In this document: positions 1 to 5,753 of the stretch, in pieces
Layout: each line of letters begins with the position of its first letter
Position numbering within the stretch: position 1 is the stretch's first letter
DNA from: Nitrososphaerota archaeon
Lineage (GTDB): Archaea > Thermoproteota > Nitrososphaeria > Nitrososphaerales > Nitrosopumilaceae
NCBI GenBank assembly: GCA_016126025.1
Contig: JAEFDA010000073.1
Span: 1 to 10,007 of the forward strand
Length of the DNA: 10,007 nt
Direction: 5' to 3'
Program-made: the position numbers and the translations under genes
The notes under the pieces: generated by a model
The model's input: only the letters and a program-made list of their open reading frames with translations
What the model was told of the DNA's origin: nothing
The model's database searches: none

Positions 1-1099
1 ATATTCCGCTGAATGGATCGTCGGATCCGTCGGGCTCGGCGGCCGCCGGTGGCTCGGGCTCGGGTTTAGGTGGTTCGGGTTCGGGCTCCGGCGCCTGCCC
101 AGACTCCGGTTCTTGGACGGGCGCCTCTGCACTGGCCGCCGGAGAGAGCAACGTGTCCCGAACCTTGGTGGCGATCTCCTTGTCCACCATCTGCCGTTCG
201 CCGAACAGCATCTCCAAGAATGACTCTTTCTTGAAAGGCTCCAGATCCCCGTACTCCTGGCCCACGCCCAGAAACAGTATGGGCTTGGATGTGACCTTTA
301 CTATTGATAGGGCGGCGCCGCCCTTGGCATCCGCGTCACTCTTTGTGAGTATGGAGCAGTCGAACCGCGTATACTCGTGGAACTCCTGCGCCTGGCTTAC
401 CGCGTCGTTTCCAGCCAGCGAATCTCCCACGAATATCTTGAGATCCGGGCGCACCACCTTCGTTATCTTTTCAATCTGCTGCATCAGGTTGACGCTGGTC
501 TGTATACGGCCTGCCGTGTCCACCAGTACGCAGTTCACCCGGTGCGACTTTGCATACATTGCGGCATCCTTGGCCACCGCCGCCGGATCTGAGTTGTAAT
601 TCTGGGCCACCAGCTTCACCTGGAGCCTCTCCGTATGCTCGCGGATCTGTTCTATGGCACCCGCCCGGAACGTGTCGGCGGCAGCCACCGCCACGGTGAG
701 GTTGTTCCGTTTCAGGAAATGCGCAAACTTTGCCAGGGTGGTGGTCTTGCCCGTTCCGTTTATTCCCAAGAACACCACTATGAACGGATCCCCCTGGGAG
801 TTCTTCTTCCGTATGAGGTCCAGTACGTCTAGGCTTCCGGCGCCCTCAAAGAGATCCGACACCGACTCGGCGAGCGCCTCCTGTACGAACGTGTCAATCT
901 CCTTCTTGTTCACGCTGACCCCGGCCAGCTTCTTTTTGAGATCCGAGCAGATGTTCTCAATCACCTCCAGTGCCACATCCGACTGCAGCAGTGACATCTC
1001 CATCTCCGACAGGGCATCGTCGATGTCGGCATCCTTGAGCTCCTTCTCGGCAAGCGTTCTTGAGAGGTTCGAGAACGACTTGCGCAGGCTGTCAAACAT
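1..1099 (-). CDS. ftsY: FtsY, signal recognition particle receptor GTPase (3' end outside window)
   Basis: SRP receptor that docks the SRP54-ribosome complex at the membrane by forming a GTPase heterodimer. The 366 residues visible begin MFDSLRKSFSNL. A helical N domain (about 1-95) precedes the G domain: P-loop GINGTGKT (112-119), DTFRAGA (142-148), DTAGR (194-198), TKSDADAKGG (252-261, where most SRP GTPases have TKxDGxAKGG) and GVGQEYGDLEPF (278-289). After the usual end of the G domain (about 300) comes a linker, then a Pro/Glu-rich stretch (about 328-355), then DDPFSGI, still open at the left edge. Such charged extensions are usually described at the N terminus of FtsY, so a C-terminal one is notable. 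The start lies 1 base after the pfdA stop, so the two genes are almost surely cotranscribed. The pairing with prefoldin alpha is a known archaeal arrangement. The identity is near certain; the full length is unknown. Confidence 0.96.
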   Translation of the reverse strand, partial: MFDSLRKSFSNLSRTLAEKELKDADIDDALSEMEMSLLQSDVALEVIENICSDLKKKLAGVSVNKKEIDTFVQEALAESVSDLFEGAGSLDVLDLIRKKNSQGDPFIVVFLGINGTGKTTTLAKFAHFLKRNNLTVAVAAADTFRAGAIEQIREHTERLQVKLVAQNYNSDPAAVAKDAAMYAKSHRVNCVLVDTAGRIQTSVNLMQQIEKITKVVRPDLKIFVGDSLAGNDAVSQAQEFHEYTRFDCSILTKSDADAKGGAALSIVKVTSKPILFLGVGQEYGDLEPFKKESFLEMLFGERQMVDKEIATKVRDTLLSPAASAEAPVQEPESGQAPEPEPEPPKPEPEPPAAAEPDGSDDPFSGI

Positions 1100-1100
1100 G

Positions 1101-1520
1101 TCAGGTATTGGGAGCGGGCTGCGCAGACCTGGCCAGCTCCTCCAACCTCCTGCGTTTCTGCTCCATGTTACCGACCACCTGGTCGCGCCTAGCTGCCATC
1201 TCTTCCAGCGACACCTTCAGCTCCTTTATGCGGATCTCCAGATAGTTTATGGCCGCATCCGGACTCTTCTCTATCACCACGCCGGCGCCCACATCAACGG
1301 GTATGCTCTCTACGGACGGCAGGCGCGCCCTAAGCATGGCGCCCATGCCCAGCTGCAGGAGAACCTCGGACTCTTGGCCGTCCCTCAGCGACTTGATGGC
1401 TGAGACGGCGGCAGCGGCCTCCTCCACGGCGGCGGCGGCCCTTCGCATGTCCCCGTTCAGCCTGACGGCCATCTCCTCCATCATCTGCGTCTCGGCGTAC
1501 AGCTGCTCGATCTCGCTCAT
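1101..1520 (-). CDS. pfdA: Prefoldin subunit alpha
   Basis: Alpha subunit of prefoldin, the hexameric (two alpha, four beta) cytosolic jellyfish-shaped chaperone that passes unfolded proteins to the thermosome. The 139 residues fit the family: an N-terminal coiled-coil helix (about 1-50, Ala/Glu-rich), a central beta-hairpin region (about 53-86, with LLQLGMGAMLRARL and VDVGAGVVIEKS), and a C-terminal coiled-coil helix (about 87-132) rich in Arg and Glu. The alpha subunit is distinguished from beta by the longer central beta region. The start MSEIEQLY is supported by a TATA box 27 bases upstream, which suggests a leaderless mRNA. It is first in a pfdA-ftsY unit and divergent from the M50 protease gene. 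Confidence 0.93.
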   Translation of the reverse strand: MSEIEQLYAETQMMEEMAVRLNGDMRRAAAAVEEAAAAVSAIKSLRDGQESEVLLQLGMGAMLRARLPSVESIPVDVGAGVVIEKSPDAAINYLEIRIKELKVSLEEMAARRDQVVGNMEQKRRRLEELARSAQPAPNT

Positions 1521-1543
1521 GCCACGCGGAAGCCGGCTGCGGG

Positions 1544-1550
1544 TTATAAA
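1544..1550 (-). promoter_or_regulatory. TATA box for pfdA-ftsY, possibly bidirectional
   Basis: TTTATAA on the minus strand, centred 27 bases before the pfdA ATG, where a box would place the transcription start at or beside the start codon. The same bases read TTATAAA on the plus strand and could start a plus transcript near 1573, giving the M50 protease mRNA a leader of about 60 bases. That second use is inference. Confidence 0.7.
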
Positions 1551-1631
1551 CCATCTATGGACGGTCTACATGCCCCATGCACGAGCCGCCGACCCGCATA
1601 CGGTCCTCCCACGGCAGGGCGAAAAGACATA

Positions 1632-2747
1632 ATGGCGCCGGTCTATTCCGCACGCGTGGACGAGCCGACCCAGGACGAGATATCGGAGATGATACACTCC
1701 AGGTTCACCGTCGCAGAGACGATCAAGAGCACCTACGCCATCGAGTTCCGCATAGAGGACACCGACTACTCCGAGAGGTTCGCCGACCTGGCGCGGGAGC
1801 TGGACGGTAGCATATACGTGGGCCGGCTTGTGAGGCAGAATGACGGCATATACGTGGTGGTGCAAAAGTTCGTCTCGCAGAAGCCCGGCAGGATACTCTC
1901 ATCCCCCTGGACCCCCCGGATACTCTTCGGTATAGTATGCGCTTTTGTGGCTGTCGACGGATACTACCGCACGACTTTTGCCAACCAGCTGGCGTACGTG
2001 GGAGAACCGCTGCAGATGGCCGGCCTGTACACGCTGGCGCTGCTGGGCATACTGGGGGTGCACGAGGCCGGACACATGGCAGCGGCCCGCATACACCGGC
2101 TCAAGACCACGTGGCCCTTCTTCATTCCGGGCCTGCCCGTGTTGGGCATACCCACCTTTGGGGCCTTCATAAGGTCCAGCGGCCTGACCATAAACCGCCG
2201 TATACTCTTCGACGTGGCCATCGCCGGACCGGTGGCGGGCGCCGTAGTGGCCGTAATAGTGGTCTTGGCGGGCGCCTGGAGCGCCCCATTCTTGGACACA
2301 CAGACCGCCGACATGCTCCGGGACAGGGACATACTCTTCGACTTCCAGTTCGGCCAGCCGCTGCTGCTGTACGGCGCCCTGGAGGTGTTCAGCAAGAACT
2401 CCGGCGGCATAGTGGTCCTCACCCCCGTCCTGTGGGCATCGTGGATCGGTTTTCTGATTACGTTCCTGAACCTGCTGCCCGCCTGGCAGCTGGACGGCGG
2501 ACACATGTCCAGAACACTGATGAGGGCTAGGACGCACCAGTTCGCCACCTTCGCCAGCATGGCCGTGTTGGTGCTGCTGAACTACTGGGTGATGGCGCTG
2601 CTCATACTGGTGCTCAGCATGAGAAACCCTTCGGTCACCCCGCTGGACGACGTCACGCCTCTGCCGCGCAGCAGAAAGATGGCGTACATCGGAGTGGTCG
2701 CGCTAGCCGTTCTCTGCGCCCCCCTCCCCGCCTGGCTCCTGCCATAG
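1632..2747 (+). CDS. Site-2-protease-family (M50) membrane zinc metalloprotease
   Basis: Predicted intramembrane protease that cuts transmembrane segments of its substrates. It has 371 residues from the chosen start MAPVYSAR. A soluble N-terminal part (about 1-88) precedes several hydrophobic membrane segments. The zinc motif HEAGH is at residues 144-148, and the second motif, NLLPAWQLDGGH (280-291), supplies the third metal ligand, Asp288. The segment between them (about WPFFIPGLPVLGIPTFGAFI) resembles the EGY-type plant/bacterial branch of the family, with no PDZ domain seen. ATG 1632 is preferred to the in-frame ATG at 1557: the N terminus before it looks non-coding (Pro/Arg/Cys-rich), and 1557 is only about 10 bases from the nearest TATA box. 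Its 3' end overlaps the convergent gene by 45 bases. The natural substrate is unknown. Confidence 0.9.
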   Translation: MAPVYSARVDEPTQDEISEMIHSRFTVAETIKSTYAIEFRIEDTDYSERFADLARELDGSIYVGRLVRQNDGIYVVVQKFVSQKPGRILSSPWTPRILFGIVCAFVAVDGYYRTTFANQLAYVGEPLQMAGLYTLALLGILGVHEAGHMAAARIHRLKTTWPFFIPGLPVLGIPTFGAFIRSSGLTINRRILFDVAIAGPVAGAVVAVIVVLAGAWSAPFLDTQTADMLRDRDILFDFQFGQPLLLYGALEVFSKNSGGIVVLTPVLWASWIGFLITFLNLLPAWQLDGGHMSRTLMRARTHQFATFASMAVLVLLNYWVMALLILVLSMRNPSVTPLDDVTPLPRSRKMAYIGVVALAVLCAPLPAWLLP

Positions 2748-3812
2748 CACGGTACGGCTGGCATCCGGGAGGACTGTCACCTTGCGGCGCGGGTTATTCT
2801 TCAGTATGGCATCCAGGGCGCCCTGTGCCCGGCGCGCCAACGTCACGCCCAGCCGGCCGGCATACACCTCCGGCAGGGCGGTGACCAGTACTACGTCCGT
2901 ATCCTGCGTCACCGCCTGGGAGAACAGCACATCCTCCATACCCTCCACATACTCCGGTGGGCGACGCAGCTCCTCCAAGTTGCCCTCGGCGTGCCTCAGC
3001 AGGGCCTCGGATCCCAGCCCCCCTCCGCATTCGGCCAGCAGGACCGCCTGGCCGCCGGACTTGAGGGCGCCCCACAACGTCCACAGGGACGGCAGGGAGC
3101 GCGCCAGTGTGTCTGGCCCGAACGCCCTCCCGGAGCTTCCCACCGCCGTCCGGGCCGAGTGGGCGCCCCCGCTGGCGTACGGCCCGGCCAGACCCTGCGC
3201 GTCGCAGGCAGCCGGGTGGCCGGCATACATGCCGTACACGCCCCCCCGCCCGCCGGCCACCTCTATGGACGACACCTCGAACCGCTCGGCAAACTCCCGG
3301 GCCACCGAATATGGCGGCGGGTCCGAACCGGGAACGGGCGCGTCCCCCGCACGGCACTCGTACGCCTCCAGCATCCGCCGGCTCCCGAACCGTCTCAGCA
3401 GCCTGGTGCACACCGTCTGGTATCCGAAAAGCCCGTCCGGCTCCACCTCTGCCACGAATACAAGGTTGCTCCCCAGCTCGTCTGCCCCGGCGCCGAAGGT
3501 CTCCACGACGCTGCCCTCGGGCAGGCCGGCGCCTATGGACTCCCGGGTCGTCCCATCAGCCAGTATTCGGGGGAACGCCGCAGACTTGCCCTCGCGCATG
3601 GCATACAGCCGAGATATCGTATGCCGCACCGCCACGGTGTCGTGTAGCACGACCAGCACCGTGGAGTCGTCCACCGGCACCCCGGCCAGGATCTCATCCA
3701 GCCTCTCCTGCGGGAGGGCTTTGGCGTCGCCGCCCAGCGTGCCGCCCAAGTTCTCGGCCCGGATGTCCAGTACCGCGTCCACCGGCCCGTAGTTCAACCA
3801 TACCTCGGGCAT
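2703..3812 (-). CDS. Uncharacterised protein, remotely LarA (lactate racemase)-like
   Basis: No confident function. The 369 residues begin MPEVWLNYG. The N terminus (LNYG..., then AVLDIRAENLGGTL) and the C terminus (GGQAVLLAECGGGLG at 253-267, RKVTVLPDASRTVLW at 343-357) resemble the two ends of the nickel-dependent lactate racemase LarA, including its final strand ending in PDG. The middle differs: LarA's DHTRP motif is at best represented by LHDTVAV (56-62), and I see neither its GxHRP motif nor the HFFAGFSGGRK region holding the catalytic His and the cofactor Lys. If related, it has probably lost or changed that chemistry. A longer form from GTG 3932, touching the stop codon of the upstream OB-fold gene (TAGTG), is possible, but its extra 40 residues look like translated spacer. 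A weak AT-rich box (AAATT, 3836-3840) lies about 26 bases before ATG 3812. Confidence 0.6.
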   Translation of the reverse strand: MPEVWLNYGPVDAVLDIRAENLGGTLGGDAKALPQERLDEILAGVPVDDSTVLVVLHDTVAVRHTISRLYAMREGKSAAFPRILADGTTRESIGAGLPEGSVVETFGAGADELGSNLVFVAEVEPDGLFGYQTVCTRLLRRFGSRRMLEAYECRAGDAPVPGSDPPPYSVAREFAERFEVSSIEVAGGRGGVYGMYAGHPAACDAQGLAGPYASGGAHSARTAVGSSGRAFGPDTLARSLPSLWTLWGALKSGGQAVLLAECGGGLGSEALLRHAEGNLEELRRPPEYVEGMEDVLFSQAVTQDTDVVLVTALPEVYAGRLGVTLARRAQGALDAILKNNPRRKVTVLPDASRTVLWQEPGGEGGAENG

Positions 3813-3931
3813 GATGGTAGTGCAGACCGCGTTCCAATTTGGGTTTTGCGAGGCCGGGCGCCGCAGATATTGGATGCGCCGTACAGCATGATCGTCAGAT
3901 GCAAAAAGTGGATTACGGCGGGTTGCCCACA

Positions 3932-4228
3932 CTATCCGATGACTTTGAGTTCACCGGACTTTTTGGGTATGTTCAGCTGCAACTCGTTCCTGAATGTGTT
4001 GGTGTAACCGCCCTTGATGGAGACCTTGTCCTCGTTCTTTACCTTCTTGATGTCGTCCCCCCACAGGGAGAGCTTGATCCGGTCGCCCGAGTCGTCCTCC
4101 AGGTATGCGTCGCAGACCTGCGACTCCCCGTATCTGGTGGTCACGGTACGTGGCTCGGAGATATCCTTGATCGTGCCCTCAACGTCTATGTTGTTTCGCT
4201 GGTTCTTCGCTTCCTTTATGCTAGCCAT
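3932..4228 (-). CDS. Small OB-fold nucleic-acid-binding protein (RPA/SSB-like)
   Basis: Single OB-fold protein of 98 residues starting MASIKEAKNQ. The pattern is typical of archaeal RPA-like OB domains: IDVEGTIKDISEPRTV forms strand 1, the region around QVCDAYLEDDSGDRIKLSLW holds strands 2-3 with an aromatic at the usual contact position, and a C-terminal half with DKVSIKGGYTNTFRNELQLN follows. The charge is mixed and there is no zinc finger or acidic SSB tail, so it may act as a multimer or with partners. Single-stranded DNA binding is the likely role; RNA binding cannot be excluded. The TTG at 4234 would add two residues, but ATG 4228 sits about 26 bases from a strong TATA box, so I chose it. 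Confidence 0.85.
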   Translation of the reverse strand: MASIKEAKNQRNNIDVEGTIKDISEPRTVTTRYGESQVCDAYLEDDSGDRIKLSLWGDDIKKVKNEDKVSIKGGYTNTFRNELQLNIPKKSGELKVIG

Positions 4229-4250
4229 GTACAAAGCCCCGCGCGGCTTG

Positions 4251-4258
4251 AATATATT
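4251..4258 (-). promoter_or_regulatory. TATA box for the OB-fold gene
   Basis: AATATATT, self-complementary, centred about 26 bases before ATG 4228 on the minus strand. It implies a leaderless mRNA and decides the start codon against TTG 4234. Confidence 0.75.
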
Positions 4259-4278
4259 CTTTGAGCGGCCGATGTTGG

Positions 4279-4318
4279 CGTATCCTCATGTCTACTCGGT
4301 TTTTACGTTCAGGATACG
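4279..4318. repeat. 8-bp inverted repeat with 24-base loop
   Basis: CGTATCCT (4279-4286) and AGGATACG (4311-4318) are perfectly complementary and flank a loop containing a run of five T. The element lies between the OB-fold promoter and the tRNA promoter. It could be a protein-binding site or a small structured RNA; no coding gene is convincing in 4229-4417. Confidence 0.4.
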
Positions 4319-4388
4319 ATGTCGGCGGGTAGCCGCGATGCCCATCATTCCAGTCCGACTCGGAACGCGCCACACGATCCAGATTCAG

Positions 4389-4396
4389 ATATATAT
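4389..4396 (+). promoter_or_regulatory. TATA box for tRNA-Leu
   Basis: ATATATAT centred about 26 bases before the first base of the tRNA (4418), the standard archaeal spacing when the transcript begins at or near the mature 5' end. Confidence 0.7.
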
Positions 4397-4417
4397 CGTG
4401 GACGGATACCCCGCGCC

Positions 4418-4517
4418 GCAGAGGTATCGAAGCCCGGCCAACCGAGAAGGACTCAAGATCATCGGACGGGAAATCCTTTCCCTCAGGGGTTCGTGGGTTC
4501 GAATCCCACCCTCTGCA
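4418..4517 (+). tRNA. tRNA-Leu(CAA) with a 15-base intron
   Basis: Leucine tRNA reading UUG. The acceptor GCAGAGG (4418-4424) pairs with CCTCTGC (4510-4516), followed by discriminator A 4517; CCA is not encoded. The D stem is TCG/CGA around a loop with GG (4436-4437). The anticodon stem is AAGGA (4447-4451) with TCCTT (4474-4478), and the anticodon CAA is at 4454-4456. A long class II variable arm with a CCC/GGG stem (about 4479-4492) is typical of Leu. The T arm is GTGGG-TTCGAAT-CCCAC (4493-4509). The anticodon loop closes only if bases 4458-4472 are removed, which leaves a mature tRNA of 85 bases. The 3' end is one base from the convergent zinc-finger gene. Confidence 0.93.
4458..4472 (+). 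other. tRNA intron at position 37/38
   Basis: Fifteen bases between G37 (4457) and A38 (4473), the canonical archaeal intron site. A bulge-helix-bulge can be drawn. Bulge AG|A at the 5' site and AA|A at the 3' site flank a central helix CUCA (4452-4455) with CGGG (4467-4470), which has two C-G pairs, one U-G pair and one A-C mismatch. The intron itself folds as a tiny UC/GA stem with loop AUCG. This relaxed motif would be cut by the splicing endonuclease EndA. Confidence 0.85.
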
Positions 4518-4518
4518 C

Positions 4519-4638
4519 TCATGCCGCAGCTATCCGGACGCAGGACGTGGAATGGTTAGTGACGTCCGCATGCGCGCGTGCGTGCGCCTCCTCCCTGAAG
4601 TAGAGGTGGCACCTGTAGCACTTCCACACCCGGACCAT
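4519..4638 (-). CDS. 39-residue C2H2 zinc-finger protein
   Basis: A very small gene encoding MVRVWKCYRCHLYFREEAHA followed by 19 residues ending VRIAAA. It shows a classical C2H2 finger: Cys7-x2-Cys10, Phe14 at the usual core position (three residues after the second Cys), then His23 after 12 residues and His29 after five more. His19 and Cys33 are additional possible ligands. The protein is essentially a single finger. A TATA box is centred 26 bases before the ATG, exactly as for larger genes here, which strongly supports expression. The stop is one base from the 3' end of the convergent tRNA. The likely role is nucleic-acid or protein binding; the target is unknown. The start and frame were read directly from the minus strand. 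Confidence 0.75.
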   Translation of the reverse strand: MVRVWKCYRCHLYFREEAHARAHADVTNHSTSCVRIAAA

Positions 4639-4660
4639 GCCTCGTCCTGCACCACATCGA

Positions 4661-4667
4661 TATAAAA
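4661..4667 (-). promoter_or_regulatory. TATA box for the zinc-finger gene
   Basis: TTTTATA on the minus strand, centred 26 bases before ATG 4638. It is one of the clearest boxes in the window and implies a leaderless mRNA. Confidence 0.75.
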
Positions 4668-4731
4668 TCACGCGAAACAATCATCCATACGGCGAGTCCG
4701 CCGCGTGTATGCCCGGACGGCTGCGCCCGTT

Positions 4732-4775
4732 CGGCCACATCAGGCCGCGGACCGAGCGCGCACCGGCAGTCCGGT
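4732..4775. other. Two GC-rich hairpins downstream of the tRNA-binding protein gene
   Basis: ACCGG/CCGGT around CAGT (4762-4775) and CGGCC/GGCCG around ACATCA (4732-4747) lie 26-70 bases beyond the minus-strand stop at 4801. No T-run follows either on the minus strand, so a terminator role is uncertain. Otherwise I see nothing in 4668-4800. Confidence 0.3.
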
Positions 4776-4800
4776 AGATGTGGGAGTGGCACCCCATGGC

Positions 4801-5127
4801 CTACCGTACCGGGCTGCCGCTGGGAACGCCGTCGGGAACCTCCAGCCAGAACGGCTTGTCGTCCACATCGGCGGCCAGAAGCATGGCCTCGGATCTTATC
4901 CCCGCGACGGTTCTGGGCTCCAGGTTGGCCAGCACCACGACGGCCCTGCCGACCATCTCTTCGGGCTCATAGTACTGGGCCCCGCCTATTACGACGGTAC
5001 GGGTCTGGTCACCCAGATCCACCACTCCCCGCATTATGCGGGTCTTGCCGGGTATGGACTCGGCAGACACCACCCGGGCCACCCGCATCTGCAGCCGCGT
5101 AAAGTCGTCATACGACACGTGCTCCAC
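4801..5127 (-). CDS. tRNA-binding OB-fold protein (MetRS C-terminal domain/Trbp111-like)
   Basis: Stand-alone version of the tRNA-binding domain found at the C terminus of many methionyl-tRNA synthetases and in Trbp111, which bind tRNA without sequence specificity as dimers. The 108 residues show the family pattern: VSYDDFTRLQMRVARVVSAE at the N terminus, VVIGGAQYYEPEEMVGRAVV in the middle, VLANLEPRTVAGIRSEAMLL as the signature, and a tail with PDGVPSGSPV that resembles the ends of MetRS proteins. It could be the separate beta subunit of a split MetRS, or a free tRNA chaperone. The start is a GTG, placed 27 bases from a clear TATA box, which indicates a leaderless mRNA. No synthetase gene is in the window. 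Confidence 0.88.
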   Translation of the reverse strand: MEHVSYDDFTRLQMRVARVVSAESIPGKTRIMRGVVDLGDQTRTVVIGGAQYYEPEEMVGRAVVVLANLEPRTVAGIRSEAMLLAADVDDKPFWLEVPDGVPSGSPVR

Positions 5128-5150
5128 GGTACGCCTGCCGCATATGCCAT

Positions 5151-5158
5151 ATTATAAG
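5151..5158 (-). promoter_or_regulatory. TATA box for the tRNA-binding protein gene
   Basis: CTTATAAT on the minus strand, centred about 27 bases before the GTG at 5127. The match in spacing to the other boxes is the main reason to accept a GTG start. Confidence 0.7.
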
Positions 5159-5259
5159 TGACCGCGAAGGAAGAGTGGCGCCCGCCATTGGAACTGGAGT
5201 TAGGATTCCGGATTTTAGGCGGAACACCCAACGCGGCCACCCTGTATGCGCCACGGCGC

Positions 5260-5267
5260 AATATATG
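5260..5267 (+). promoter_or_regulatory. TATA box for the SRPBCC gene
   Basis: AATATATG, centred about 30 bases before ATG 5294. It lies too close to the upstream candidate starts (5246, 5270) for them to be in the transcript, so it decides the start. In the rest of the 5159-5293 gap I see only a weak TTCCG/CGGAA hairpin (5206-5224). Confidence 0.6.
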
Positions 5268-5293
5268 TAATGGCGCCGCTCCCGCCCCGGCGC

Positions 5294-5725
5294 ATGGTCA
5301 GGGTGGAGGCATCGGTGCTGGTGCGGGCGCCTCCCCACACCGTCTGGGATATAGTCTCGGACCTAGATGCCGAGCCCACATACTGGAAGGGCACCAAGAG
5401 CATCCGGAACATATCCAGGGACGGGGACACGCTGCGGCGCGAGATAACCATCGCGTTCCGGGACAAGCGGTGCGTCCAGACCGTGCGGCTGCACCCACGC
5501 CACACGATAGAGTTCGAGTTCACCGACGGCATAATCCAGGGGAGCAAGACGGTGACCGTATCGGGCAGCGGCGAGGGCACCGCCCTGGCGGCCACGTGGG
5601 ACATAAGGTTCGGCGGCATGATGGGCATGTTCGGCGGCGCCATAACCGGGCACATCCGGAAGGGCACACAGCAGGCCCTGGAGTCGATCAAGAGGGACGC
5701 GGAGGAGAGAATGCCTGATACTTGA
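5294..5725 (+). CDS. SRPBCC (START/polyketide cyclase-like) protein
   Basis: Small soluble protein of 143 residues with the helix-grip fold that holds a hydrophobic ligand in a deep cavity. The N terminus VRVEASVLVRAPPHTVWDIV (2-21) is the hallmark first strand plus first helix, followed by SDLDAEPTYWKGTKSIRNIS. Alternating strands (TLRREITIAF, HTIEFEFTDGI, SKTVTVSG, ALAATWDIRF) come next, then the long C-terminal helix (about 116-139) after a Gly/Met-rich loop (GGMMGMFGG, 107-115). The ligand is unknown. The glycosyltransferase gene begins 28 bases after the stop on the same strand, so the two may form an operon and act on a common lipid or isoprenoid; that is inference. Confidence 0.85.
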   Translation: MVRVEASVLVRAPPHTVWDIVSDLDAEPTYWKGTKSIRNISRDGDTLRREITIAFRDKRCVQTVRLHPRHTIEFEFTDGIIQGSKTVTVSGSGEGTALAATWDIRFGGMMGMFGGAITGHIRKGTQQALESIKRDAEERMPDT

Positions 5726-5753
5726 CATCATACACTACACCCTGGCGGCCACC

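Noticed and set aside
1557..1631. Upstream in-frame start for the M50 protease
   Set aside because: It would add 25 residues of Pro/Arg/Cys-rich sequence and lies only about 10 bases from the TATA box, too close for a transcript start before it.
2782..3792. Plus-strand 336-codon frame opposite the LarA-like gene
   Set aside because: Its product is Ser/Pro/Arg/Thr-rich low-complexity sequence without any motif, typical of an antisense shadow in GC-rich DNA. The minus frame has alternating hydrophobic strands and helices and LarA-like ends.
3813..3932. GTG start at 3932 for the LarA-like protein
   Set aside because: It overlaps the upstream stop by one base, which could mean translational coupling, but the 40 extra residues have no family resemblance and the homology-like region starts at ATG 3812.
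4014..4603. Plus-strand frames running through the OB-fold gene, the spacer and tRNA-Leu
   Set aside because: They read through a well-folded tRNA and the antisense of two supported genes, and have no recognisable domain.
4556..4792. Minus-strand 78-codon frame over the zinc-finger region
   Set aside because: It is a different frame from the finger, rich in Pro, Arg and Gly, and lies across the TATA box of the zinc-finger gene.
4681..4800. A second tRNA or other RNA gene
   Set aside because: GTTCG at 4729-4733 suggested a T loop, but no flanking 5-bp stem or acceptor pairing could be found on either strand.
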